A stretch of DNA of 22,174 bases from Mikrocytos mackini (lineage: Eukaryota > Endomyxa > Ascetosporea > Mikrocytida > Mikrocytiidae). The translations under genes and the position numbers were made by a program. Position 1 is the first letter of the stretch; each line of letters begins with the position of its first letter. Below are positions 9,130 through 19,382 of the stretch, in pieces. The notes beneath the pieces were generated by a model. The model made no database searches, was not told the origin of the DNA, and saw nothing but the letters and a program-made list of their open reading frames with translations. The stretch spans positions 1 to 22,174 of the forward strand of contig JASNJN010000968.1 in NCBI GenBank assembly GCA_030180075.1, read 5' to 3'.

Positions 9130-9800
9130 TTAAGATATTTCAAATTTACGTTGTTGTTAAAATCCAATTACAATTTATTTTAATATCCCATTGAAAGTCT
9201 TCTGTAATTTCCCTTACATAATCATCAGACACTTTCAAACGATCAAACTATCCTTTTCGAAACTTCGCATGATTTGTGAAATTTAACCAACACGGTAAAT
9301 GAATCATTACACTAAATATCAACATAGCTTGATTAGGTTTTAACATCATCAATCAGTTTATTCTTAATCGTATAGAATGGTTTCCTTCTATTTTTTAAAT
9401 CGTAGATTCAATTCATTAAGCTATTCTTGTATTCAAGAAGATCAAAGAATAACTCATAAGAAGTATACCGAGCCCAAAAAGTAGTTAAATATATGGGAGC
9501 AATTGTGTATATCCATTGGCATTTCTTTAACCCAAAGCTCCGTGATTTCTTCGGTCTAATTAAGATATTATAAACCGCTTTCACATTTCTGTATATGGCA
9601 TTTAATATTCACCATTTATTTTCATTTCAAACCTACACTTTTTGGTAATGTAAACCTTTATTGGTTTCCTGGGTTTTCACATCATTTACAGTTAGTTTAA
9701 CTAAACAATCTTGTTCGTTTTTAATAGCATTCTAAATAATCACGCTCCTCAACAATTATCAATGATTTTCGATAATTTTAATGTTGTTCTATGTTTATAT
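9130..9800. other. non-coding tail after MULE1, with a weak coding trace
   Basis: AT-rich sequence downstream of MULE1. The only thing worth noting is a 66-codon stop-free stretch on the minus strand (9411-9608), without an early ATG, containing ARYTSYELFFDLLEYKN. This faintly recalls the tail of retroelement integrases (TGYSPFELLFG), but the likeness is too short to annotate. Otherwise nothing is recognised. Confidence 0.4.
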
Positions 9801-10168
9801 CAGACATGAGAATAACCGACCCGACCGCCCGAACCCGACCCGATCGGGTCGGGTTCGGGCGGAAGAAGGACCCAAAATCGCTAAAAATTCTCAACAAATC
9901 GTGAAACATGAAAATAATGAAAATATAATAATATAAACTTCAGATTTACATTCCAGCAATTAAGCAAACGTGGGAAAGATTCCCAATGGAGTATTTGAGG
10001 CCTTAGGTCTAAGAAATTTTTGACATCCACTCATATTTTGGTGTAAATTTTAACAGAATTTTTGAAATTACATGATAAATTACTACCAAAAAATTTATAT
10101 TTTCTACCCGAACCCGACCCGATTCGGGTCGGGTCGGGTAGGGAAAACACCTAAAATTCTCATGTCTG
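9801..10168. mobile_element. hAT-type MITE, copy B, with perfect 8-bp target duplication
   Basis: A 368-bp element beginning CAGACATGAGAA and ending TTCTCATGTCTG, a perfect 12-bp terminal inverted repeat. It is flanked on both sides by GTTTATAT (9793-9800 and 10169-10176), an exact 8-bp duplication. An 8-bp duplication with a CAG-type terminus is the hallmark of hAT elements. Inside, a perfect 38-bp palindrome begins 24 bases from the left end, and a second GC-rich hairpin (CCCGACCCGA, one base, TCGGGTCGGG; 10113-10133) lies near the right end. The interior is AT-rich and non-coding. Intact ends and duplication make it the best-preserved copy in the window. Confidence 0.93.
9825..9862. repeat. 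38-bp perfect GC palindrome of MITE B
   Basis: Identical over all 38 bases to the palindrome of MITE A, and at the same offset of 24 bases from the element end. The surrounding interior has diverged far more, so the palindrome is the most conserved part of the element. Confidence 0.95.
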
Positions 10169-13100
10169 GTTTATATCTTTTACTTTGAAACTACTAAACT
10201 TTTCGTGTCAATATTTTCGAAGCCACATCATGAATTTCTTTATAACAGAACTATTTAATTCCGTCGATTTCATTGATTATATCTCATGTCAAGATGCCAA
10301 TATCCTTTAGTATTACATCGTTTGCTTTATTATCTTTGTAACTTTATGAAACAACCTTAAACCAACATAAATAAATTCCTAATTATCAGAAGTCACACCA
10401 TTTTCATTGTATAGAATCAAATCTGAGTTGTCAATTGAAGGGAAATAGATTTAATATCTTTTGATGTGATTGCTATATGTGTATACGCCCTGTTGCAGTA
10501 TGGACATTATTACATTTTATTTGGCCTTTTCTGTATTTAAATACATATTATTCATATTTACAGTCTATGCTTGTGTTGAATAACTTTACTTGATCATTTC
10601 TGTATTTTGGCCTATCCCCAACAATAATGAATTGTATACTGTTTCTAATTTTCCCGAAAGCTTAACATGAAATGTCAATAACCACAGTCAACACAATTGG
10701 CAATTAGTATCTTGGTGTTTCTTTGGTTGTTATCAAAGTGATTCTGTTATGTAGTTCAAAAAGCAAAGAATATTATTTCCGTTCTTTATAAAATCGAAAT
10801 TAGAATAATTTTCATTAATTGGAATTCTCTTTGAATTCTCTTTAAATCCTCTTTTTATTGTAATAATATCATTGCAAAGCTTCCAGCGCGTTATATCTTT
10901 AAAACAAAGAAGTGTCGGAAATAATATGGATCTTAACTGCTGAAAATCACAAGGTTATTTTACAACAATATATGTAGTAAGTACTTTTGAAGTGAGCATA
11001 TCATTCTTTGGTTTGTCAATGGTATATTTGGTGTTGCTGACCAAGATGAGGGAAACTAATATTGAGACAAACATAGTATATAATATACAATATAACAGAT
11101 ACATATATCCTCCTTGTAGTTTACTAGAAGTTGTTTGATAGATGCAGTACTTTAAAGTTTATTATCTTGTCTGTGTATAATGGAAGTAATATATACATGT
11201 TTCAATTGATATTCTGACAATGTATGTAAACATTATGAGGGTACATATATGTTGTTATGATATATTCTTATGACTATGACTATATACTTCCTTCTTGTCG
11301 GTGGGTTTCTTATTGTTGAATTGTAATCGTATGTATTGGTATTATAAGTTAGTAATATATAGTTAATACACTCAAACACCATTGTGTTGTTTGTATGCCG
11401 TGTTAAGTTGCTTTTATTTTCAATATTTTAAAAGTTAACTTTTAATGAAAACCATGACAAAGTCGGTTTACACAGCTAAGATTGCACTTAGTACTAATTA
11501 CTCATTCTTGAGAATATAGGGAGTTAACCCGTATCAGAAGCATGCCTAAACACTTACCTTCTTAAAAGACTGAATATCTAATTGAGATAAGCAATGAGTC
11601 CCTAGACTATTTTCCCACCTATGTAACTTAGAGCCCAGCTAAACAAACGATCTATTGAGGGAATGATAAAACCTCTACGCTAACGGCCATATCCCCATAT
11701 CTATCTTTTTGTTTTCCAGCTCTTTGCATGACTGTTATTATTCCCCTATCTTTTGGATACATGAAAGGTTTTTGTTTAAAGAACAGATTCCCCACAATGC
11801 TACGAAGTCCAATATATCAGAATCATTGGGATACATATACAATAGCCTACAAGAATACACTTAGTGATGGAAAAACTCATATTAATGTTGGATACTAAAG
11901 GTGGCTATGTTTATTAAATGATAAACGAAAAATTGAAAACATTAATCAATGTTAGCTATATTGTCAATGGTTTAACCGCAGTTAAACTTAAACCAAAATT
12001 ACTTTAGATATAGCTGGAAGCAAGAACTCCGCCAGCACTTATATAATAAAGAATGACAGAACTTCTCCATCTGAACTTGATTAACGCTTTGACGTCAATT
12101 CAAGCATATGATCTAATTCGACAAACAACTTTATAAAGTATGCATACACGCATAATCTATAGAGATATCAAGCGTGTTTTCCATTCTTTATTCTGAGACA
12201 AAAGACTTGTTACTCATTCAATAAGGCGATAAACAAAAAGATATAATAGTTAAATTGCAATTATACGAATTTGACAGTAATAGTATGATAGCAACATTAC
12301 TTGGTTATTTCACGAATTACAAATCATTTACAAGCGCATCAAGTTTAATTTTAACGTTCGTGAAAAGGAACAAGTATTTGGTTATGTTTTGATATAGATG
12401 TAAACCAAATATTGCAAAAGCTGTGTTTCATCATTGAAAGAGAGTTGCACTATACTTAGTAAAGAAGAAATTATAAATGATGTTATAATTTCACATTTCA
12501 CTTATTCTTACGATTATATCAAAGATTAATGAGTTTGTAGGATTGTAAACTTTCAATTATTAGAGCAATATATAAAAGAAGTATCATTTTTCGATAGCTG
12601 GATAAGAGATTTCTACAGGTAAATGTAAACGTAGAGCAAAGCTTAATCAAATGACATAAAAATGTATCACGGATGGTATTTATAGAAGAACATTATAAAA
12701 TTCAGAATATTGTGAAACTGTGGAATAATGAATAGCAATTCTGTTACATATTCAACCCAGTGAGATTAAATAAACAATAAAACAGCGTTTTAAAAATTCG
12801 TTTGGTATTAAATAACAATATGATAAATATCTTTTGTTTATGATAATCAATACATTATATTATATAATACCAAAGTGTTTTATCTCTTCTTATTTATAAC
12901 GTCTTTATAGATTTCAATATATATTATTTTTATTGAGTATCATGTATAAGAAAAGCTCTGATAAAAAACCATTTTATTATATCAATACACATTAAAATTT
13001 CAAAGGGAAACTCATTATTTATGACGTCCACAATCTAGGCTTATTATTTAACATTATTTATCGAATAACCTTCTATTAGATTTCATCCAAATTCGGTACT

Positions 13101-13303
13101 ATTGTTCATTGGTTTTATAAGTATTTTGGGTTTAGTTCTCTTTTCATGGTTATCAATTATTTTATATATTCATTTTCATTTATTTTAAGAATGTTTCCAT
13201 ATAAGTCTTAAACAGTATGATCCTCCAAACTAATAATTCTTATGATTTACTCATAAATATCCAAAATTGCCCATCATTTTAACAATAGTACGCAAATACA
13301 ACT
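10169..13303. other. 3.1-kb gene-free AT-rich region
   Basis: No open frame of useful length occurs on either strand, and no RNA gene, tandem array or further MITE end was recognised. Stops are dense in all frames. It may be old decayed mobile DNA or ordinary intergenic sequence. Its right edge is the outer end of the MULE2 inverted repeat. Confidence 0.5.
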
Positions 13304-13775
13304 ACATACCGAAGAAATCTGGAAAAAAGTGAACTTTAATTGAGCTTTATTTTTATCTAAATTTCTGTATATTCAATTTTAAATATATTCTAATGCTTTT
13401 TGCAAGGAATTTTTCGAGGTTTGGGGCTGTTCGTGACATTTAGTTCTGATTTTGTAAAATTTTTTAAGAACTTAAAATGGTTTTAAAATTAAAGACATCA
13501 AGGTATTATATTATGATAACATGATTCTATTCTATAGTGGTTTTAAGATGGGCAGTGTATGGTTTACAAAAAATATATTTTTTAAATTTTTAACTTTTGC
13601 AATGAATTGTAGTTATTGTAATTACACAGCGACGGATCAACTGGCCCTATCTATCCATATAACAAGAATACATACCAAGAACAGACCCTTCCCATGCAAT
13701 CTATGTTCTAAATCGCACAAAAGCAAATCTTCCTTCTCAAATCATAAACACAGTAAGACACATGTAATAAGAGCA
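13304..13775 (+). repeat. left terminal inverted repeat of MULE2
   Basis: A 472-bp near-exact inverted copy of 18909-19382. It includes about 217 bp upstream of the first ATG, the A/T tract before the internal ATG, and the coding sequence for both zinc fingers. Identity ends abruptly after AAGAGCA. It is one T shorter in each of two T runs (near 13380 and 13465) than the right copy. Confidence 0.93.
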
Positions 13776-13940
13776 TTTAGAATGCATATGCAGTGTTATG
13801 ATATAGTTCAACCATTTCAGTTTAGAACGATAACAGACTTTCTAATTTCTACCTGTTCGATAATCTTGTATCAAGTTGTATTACAACAATANAATTCCCG
13901 ATATGTTTGCCATAACCATACGGACCGATATGGTAATTAG
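13521..13940 (+). pseudogene. truncated zinc-finger-only MULE reading frame in the left repeat
   Basis: A 139-codon frame whose first ~85 residues match the N-terminus of the MULE2 transposase, differing by I/F and S/R. It contains both C2H2 fingers (CSYCNYTATDQLALSIHITRIH without its last residue change, and CNLCSKSHKS...), then ~54 unrelated residues to a stop at 13940. One codon contains the ambiguous base n at 13892. The likely start is the internal ATG at 13602, which would give about 112 residues. It lacks the FLYWCH-like, DDE and SWIM domains, so it cannot transpose. If expressed from the promoter in the repeat, it would be a DNA-binding fragment able to compete with transposase; that role is inference. 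Confidence 0.65.
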
Positions 13941-16685
13941 ACCGTTTTCAGTTATTAGCGAATTTGAATTGCTAAAAGATCATGGAAGAAAATATTAATC
14001 TCTTAAGAAAAACGAACATGGCTATTAATCGGTATAATTTAAGTTGAAAAAGGAAGACAAATATTGAGGAATTAGGCGGAGTAGTTTGAAACGATAGAAA
14101 CTTATCAATGTTTAATTGCGATTCGGATAAATTAGTTATAAAAGGGATTTTAAATTGAAATTATTTATAATTAATATGTTAAATATAGTTTTTATTGTTT
14201 GTTCTTATTAATAAACGGATCGAATAAATTCATCAATACAAAATCAAACTATAAAGATCATTAAATGTATTAACAGGGTTAGTCTTGTGTTCTGTTAAAC
14301 CTTATTAATTGCTTTGATATTCAAAGCGGTCGACATAGCAAAATTTATATATTTCTTATGATTATTTCTACAGAACATCTATAATATTTGTACACAAGTA
14401 AATGACTAACCAGACGAGTTTTAAACCATTTAAGTTGTTTGATAATCATTGTTGTGTGTTTTTTTCTTTCAAAAACTAAAAATTTACTTAAAAGAATAAA
14501 CATAGCTTAATTCTACAAATAGAACTTGTACATGTCCTAATCCTCCTTGCGCCAAACAAAGATTAATATACATATGATCGGACCCATTTCTTCAATGAGA
14601 ACTCCATTACTCCAAACTATGGGGAGTTATTGATGTTATACATAGGGGAAATATGTTTAACTACAATCAAACACAACATATATGGTTCAGAATAAATACA
14701 ATGCCTAGTTTATTCTGCAAAATCATTCACACATCAAACACAGAAAACTCAAACTAAGTTTAAACAGTATGAACCACATTGATAGTATCACAAATCGAAT
14801 TAACTGAACACATCTGGGAACAGAGCTAACTTTAGAAATACAACGTACGATTTTGAAACGAAAATAAGGTTGTAAAAAATTAGTTTTAACGAATGAAGGA
14901 AATGAAGTTATATTTGGGCATGAATAGACATGTAAGAGTCCGAAGAATCAAATTTAAAGATCACTGGTTCGGATATTTTAGTGAGATATATAATTGAATT
15001 ATATATGGAAATATGTAAAATAAAATATATAATAAATATAAAATTTTAAAATTAATAATAATTTTAATATATTCAAACTTATATTCTATTAACATTTTGA
15101 TATTAATAATAAAGTAATTTTCATTCGATGACTAAATTAATACATAAACAAATGATTTAAAGCAGTATCCCTTATTATTTAATTATTTTATGTTGTTGTA
15201 ACCTACTTATTCTTGCTGCACATTCTTTATCGGCGTTATCTCATTGTAATTAAACCGTGGTTCACATGTATTTTATATTTAACTTTCGAATATTCCCCAG
15301 AATATGTTATATACTATAAGTACTTTATTATGCTTTATATGTCTAGAAATATCATAATCTTGTTGTATTTTGTATATTGTACTATATTCCCAATTGTGTT
15401 ATATGCGGTAAATTACTCTTGTTTTGACATGCTTATTTTGATTATGTCGCATGACTCATATAAAACGCTTTAAACCAAATCCATACATGGTATGGGTACT
15501 AGGATGATTGAACAGTCTTCGTATTCATATATGTTGTCTATGTTGTTTATATTAAACCATTGTTCGATCTGCAGTTGTCGCAATAGACAAAAATAGTATT
15601 TTCATTATGTATAATTTGGCTGTGAGAGATAGAATAGTGGGAACTGAATGAAAAACAACTGATCGGTGTTGTACTAACTGGAAGAAGAGGCAAGTTGTTT
15701 ATAGTTGGACAAAGATCGGCGTCTTTCTGCAGGGATAAAGTTTAATTTTTATTTTTTTGATACAAGAGATTACATTAAACAATTTTTATCACAGCTGGAT
15801 GCATGTATTAATAGACGAATTACGTATTTGTTGTTGTTATCATATCTTATTATAGTTCCCTCAAAACAAAAATTCTAGTTTTATTTTAAAAATGGGTTTT
15901 GCAAACCAAAGACATCCTCCAGACCTAACCTGATACTATGTACAACCAATTACGTCTACTTAACAATTGACATGTAAAAGACAACACATACATTCTGACA
16001 TATGATCTACCGGCTTACTAGCCTCAGAAACAACATACTTCGGTGAGATCGGATATTGATACAAACTTAAAGCTTCGTCGCAACAGGGTGACTTCATAAA
16101 AGGATTTTGATAATACACTTGCTTTATTTTCATTTAATGGGCAACTTTGATGCAACAACCAAATCTACAAAGTATCTATATCGAAAGAAAAGTTATAATA
16201 CCCAATAAACGAAATTGATACTGTGATCCAAGTATTATCCATTGAATGCAACCTGGTAAAGATATATTCAACTTAAACGAACCCATATTAACCCGAGTCA
16301 GACAATATGGATTTTTATACGTATGAGAAACAAACAACCAAGAATCCCGTTAAATATTAGAAGCATAGGGCTACAAGTGGACAATGAACTAATAAACAAA
16401 CTATTTTGTAGCCTTACGAAATTTAGAACCGTTAATAATCAAGATATATAAAATGAGACTAATTAGGGTTTGGTAATATCGTCTGGAATAAAATACTATT
16501 GGTTCAGGCTATATATTGAAAAGAGAACTTTGTTCCCAGTTTGATTCTAAAAACCATCGATTTATAATCACGAATTTGAATATATGAAATATGATTTATA
16601 AATATGATTTATAAATATAAAAAAATATATAATGCAATAAAAAGGCGGTAAGTAAAAGAAAGGATACAAATATTGAACTTAAGGG
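13776..16685. other. non-coding interior of MULE2
   Basis: 2.9 kb of AT-rich sequence between the left repeat and the 3' end of the transposase gene. The longest frame (15213-15473, + strand) is a hydrophobic, low-complexity translation of AT-rich DNA and is not credible. A short tandem repeat lies at 16591-16616. One ambiguous base occurs at 13892. No second gene of the element is visible. Confidence 0.5.
16591..16616. repeat. two tandem copies of a 13-bp unit
   Basis: ATGATTTATAAAT occurs twice in tandem, about 70 bases past the stop codon of the MULE2 transposase gene. It could lie in the 3' untranslated region; no function is known. Confidence 0.8.
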
Positions 16686-19163
16686 TTAATTATGTTTTGT
16701 CTGGAACCTCTTTTGTTTTTTCATCGTTATTTTCTCAATCTTCAGTTTTTTATCAATTGTTGCACACTTTTGAACTTCATTTACACATTTTCCCATTTGT
16801 ATTGAACATTTTTCAACTGAATCTTCATTCTTCAAGCCTGAACAAATTCCAATTAATTTTGTAATTGATATCGCAAGCTTCTTATACTCAATGGATATTT
16901 TAGATTGTAATCCTGTAGTGGGCTGGTTATCTGATTTAATAGTCAATTGCGACAAAATAAAGGCTTCTACTTCTTCATCACGATGCTCATATGTATTCTC
17001 GCAGTTTTCAAGTTTGTTGTTGTTTATAGTTGAATCCATCACAGCTTTGTTGCTGATACCACTTTTAGAGAATGGTTTGGTATCTTTATTTTCTAAATGC
17101 GTTTGTTGATTTGTTGTTACTATAAGCTGATTGTCCGTTTCTCCGATTTCATGCACACTATTAGACTCTACTGTACCGTTTTCTCTTTGGTTTGTAATTA
17201 ACGTAGTCCTTTTAATAATCCCTTCAGAAAGCATATATTGTGCTAAAAGATGAGTATGTTTGCAAAATATCTTTTTAGATAGATATGCCAAACATGTGCA
17301 GCTAATGCAATGGAAGCAAACACAACAAAGCTGACATGTAATTCCACACTCTTTACTGCAGATATAAGGCTTCTTTACAACAACTTTGTAAATCCCAATG
17401 TTATATCCAATTGTTAATTTTTTAATATTGTAATCTTTAATTTCTTCTAATTTTGCATGCGATTCATGCATTATTTTGACACGGAAACCTTTCTCTTCTT
17501 TGTGTGACGTATAATTAGATCTTAGTGACTTTTTGCTCATGTGACTATCAAATCTTATAATTTCACTTAGCAATTTGTCGATCCGGTTCGCTTTTATTCT
17601 TTTCAGGTAGTTGCTCTTAAAGTAACCAAACATGGACTCTTGGAACATGTTGGTATTTACGTATGATGTTGTTCTGCACGACAATGACCACCTCTCTGAT
17701 ATTGGTGCGTACAATTTGTTAAAGTACTCATAAAATGGCGTCGACTTTTTGTGAATAAATTCCAAGAATAGATTTAACTCCTTTTTGAATATGGTCTTCT
17801 GAGGTATCAGAACAAGTTGGTTGAATTGTTCAATTATCGATACGCGGTCTTTCAAATTATTAACTTTAAATATTATATTTTGTTTTACTGCTTTTTTGAA
17901 GTGCCAAAAGCAGTATTCCCAAACGGGGGTTTGTCCAAATGCTACGCGAAACCCGTTATAGTATTGTGGGGCCATATTGGACATCAGATATCTTACTTTG
18001 AAATTCATTAATGATTTAGATTTTAAATTTTTGAAAATCTTCGTTATTATTTCTGTGTTCTCTGAGCTAATAATGCTGTAAAAGATTGGTATAGGTTTTA
18101 ATGATTTATCAAGAACACACCCAATAACTAGTTTATAGTTATATGTATTTGTTCCATGGGTTGCGTCTATCATCATGCAGTTTTGTTCAGGATGTGCTTT
18201 AATATACTCATACTGATGTTTGGTCTGTATTACTAAGTGGAAATTAGTCGCAGAGAAAGTTCCCAAATCAAATATGTTCGTGTCTAAATATGAAATTTTA
18301 TTTGTTGAACGGTAAATATCCAAATTTTCAATTGTGCTTATTCTGTCGTCTTTATCTAACATGAATTTTCTTGTATAATAATTTTTGAGATATCTTAAGT
18401 ACGCCATTGTAACTAATTGTTTTTTGGAATTTATGACGTCTTGAATAGAATCCAGTATATTTTCATATATAGTTTGGAGAGCAACCCCACTTTCAATCTG
18501 TTGAATCAATTCTCGTTTAACAACGGTAGGAAGCCTGAGTTGGTCAAATTCTGTAGGGTGATAATGTGAGCCTTCAATTTGTAATACATATTTTTTATTT
18601 TTCGTTTCAGTAACAGTATAAGCAGAACCACACTTAACTCCTTCATTATTTTTGTAGTTGCACCTAAAATAACTTCTTATGTCTTGTCCTGCTTGTTTTT
18701 CTCCGCTTACTTTGTTATAACAATATTTGCCTTGTGTTATTTCTTTTAAAATGTATTGCTCAAGTAAAATAAAGCTGTAAAATAAACATTTTTTGATGTT
18801 CTTGTTATAAATGTGTGTGATGCTATATGGACCAACATGAGAGGAGCTTAAGCTTATAGGCAAATAATTTGCATAATCAATGACTTCCTCGAGAACACTC
18901 GAAATAGTTGCTCTTATTACATGTGTCTTACTGTGTTTATGATTTGAGAAGGAAGATTTGCTTTTGTGCGATTTAGAACATAGATTGCATGGGAAGGGGC
19001 TGTTCTTGGTATGTATTCTTGTTATATGGATAGATAGGGCCAGTTGATCCGTCGCTGTGTAATTACAATAACTACAATTCATTGCAAAAGTTAAAATTTT
19101 AAAAAATATATTTTTTGTAAACCATACACTGCCCATCTTAAAACCACTATAGAATAGAATCAT
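16686..19163 (-). CDS. MULE-family transposase, 825 residues, second catalytic Asp replaced (MULE2)
   Basis: An uninterrupted 825-codon frame, homologous along its length to MULE1. Two C2H2 fingers begin at M28 (CSYC...HITRIH and CNLC...), followed by a FLYWCH/WRKY-GCM1-like cluster (YFRCNYKNNEGVKCGSAY ... GSHYHP). The DDE core has D333 (MMIDATHG), but the second position reads MSNMAPQYYN, so N396 stands where MULE1 has D372; the 63-residue spacing is the same in both. CFWH, NTNMFQES (third acidic residue) and a SWIM finger CTC-x9-CKH follow, then a basic tail. The likely start is M28 (19082), just after an AAAATTTTAA tract, rather than 19163. The first ~85 codons lie in the terminal inverted repeat. 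The Asp-to-Asn change is expected to abolish cleavage, while DNA binding should survive. Confidence 0.93.
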   Translation of the reverse strand: MILFYSGFKMGSVWFTKNIFFKILTFAMNCSYCNYTATDQLALSIHITRIHTKNSPFPCNLCSKSHKSKSSFSNHKHSKTHVIRATISSVLEEVIDYANYLPISLSSSHVGPYSITHIYNKNIKKCLFYSFILLEQYILKEITQGKYCYNKVSGEKQAGQDIRSYFRCNYKNNEGVKCGSAYTVTETKNKKYVLQIEGSHYHPTEFDQLRLPTVVKRELIQQIESGVALQTIYENILDSIQDVINSKKQLVTMAYLRYLKNYYTRKFMLDKDDRISTIENLDIYRSTNKISYLDTNIFDLGTFSATNFHLVIQTKHQYEYIKAHPEQNCMMIDATHGTNTYNYKLVIGCVLDKSLKPIPIFYSIISSENTEIITKIFKNLKSKSLMNFKVRYLMSNMAPQYYNGFRVAFGQTPVWEYCFWHFKKAVKQNIIFKVNNLKDRVSIIEQFNQLVLIPQKTIFKKELNLFLEFIHKKSTPFYEYFNKLYAPISERWSLSCRTTSYVNTNMFQESMFGYFKSNYLKRIKANRIDKLLSEIIRFDSHMSKKSLRSNYTSHKEEKGFRVKIMHESHAKLEEIKDYNIKKLTIGYNIGIYKVVVKKPYICSKECGITCQLCCVCFHCISCTCLAYLSKKIFCKHTHLLAQYMLSEGIIKRTTLITNQRENGTVESNSVHEIGETDNQLIVTTNQQTHLENKDTKPFSKSGISNKAVMDSTINNNKLENCENTYEHRDEEVEAFILSQLTIKSDNQPTTGLQSKISIEYKKLAISITKLIGICSGLKNEDSVEKCSIQMGKCVNEVQKCATIDKKLKIEKITMKKQKRFQTKHN

Positions 19164-19382
19164 GTTATCATAATATAATACCTTGATGTCTTTAATTTTA
19201 AAACCATTTTAAGTTCTTAAAAAAATTTTACAAAATCAGAACTAAATGTCACGAACAGCCCCAAACCTCGAAAAATTCCTTGCAAAAAGCATTAGAATAT
19301 ATTTAAAAATTGAATATACAGAAATTTAGATAAAAATAAAGCTCAATTAAAGTTCACTTTTTTCCAGATTTCTTCGGTATGT
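18909..19382 (-). repeat. right terminal inverted repeat of MULE2
   Basis: A 474-bp inverted repeat that includes the outer end, the upstream region and the first ~85 codons of the transposase gene. Its last bases, read on the minus strand, are ACATACCGAAG. Reading through it from the neighbouring retroelement gives AHIPKKSGKK and a stop, so that frame ends in MULE sequence. Confidence 0.93.
19091..19110 (-). promoter_or_regulatory. A/T tract before the MULE2 internal start
   Basis: On the minus strand TTTTTTAAAATTTTAAC ends 8 bases before the ATG at 19082. The equivalent tract is present in the left repeat before 13602, so each end of the element carries the same putative core promoter pointing inward. 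Confidence 0.4.

Larger units (their letters stand above)
13304..19382 (-). mobile_element. MULE2: 6.1-kb Mutator-like element with ~473-bp terminal inverted repeats
   Basis: Positions 13304-13775 are the reverse complement of 18909-19382, with only two substitutions and two single-base homopolymer differences seen by eye (about 99% identity). The repeats point inward and bound a transposase gene and 2.9 kb of non-coding DNA, the arrangement of a MULE with long terminal inverted repeats. The outer ends read ACATACCGAAG. The adjoining 9-mers (AATACAACT on the left, GTGCTCTGT on the right) do not match, so the usual 8-11-bp duplication is absent. The alternative is that the left repeat is a separate truncated copy in opposite orientation. 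The right end abuts the retroelement relic. Confidence 0.72.

Noticed and set aside
10169-13303. CRISPR array, tandem satellite or hidden host gene in the long gene-free region
   Set aside because: No regularly spaced repeat, no sustained open frame and no RNA-gene signature could be seen on reading either strand.
13892-13892. Ambiguous base n
   Set aside because: It is a sequence-quality mark, not biology, although it warns that the left MULE2 arm may be less reliably assembled.
15213-15473. 86-codon hydrophobic frame in the MULE2 interior
   Set aside because: Its Tyr/Ile/Leu-rich composition is what AT-rich DNA gives by chance; no convincing start and no homologue in the window.
16673-18011. 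Plus-strand frames opposite the MULE2 transposase
   Set aside because: They are antisense shadows of the transposase, rich in Phe/Ser/Leu as expected from AT-rich coding sequence read backwards.
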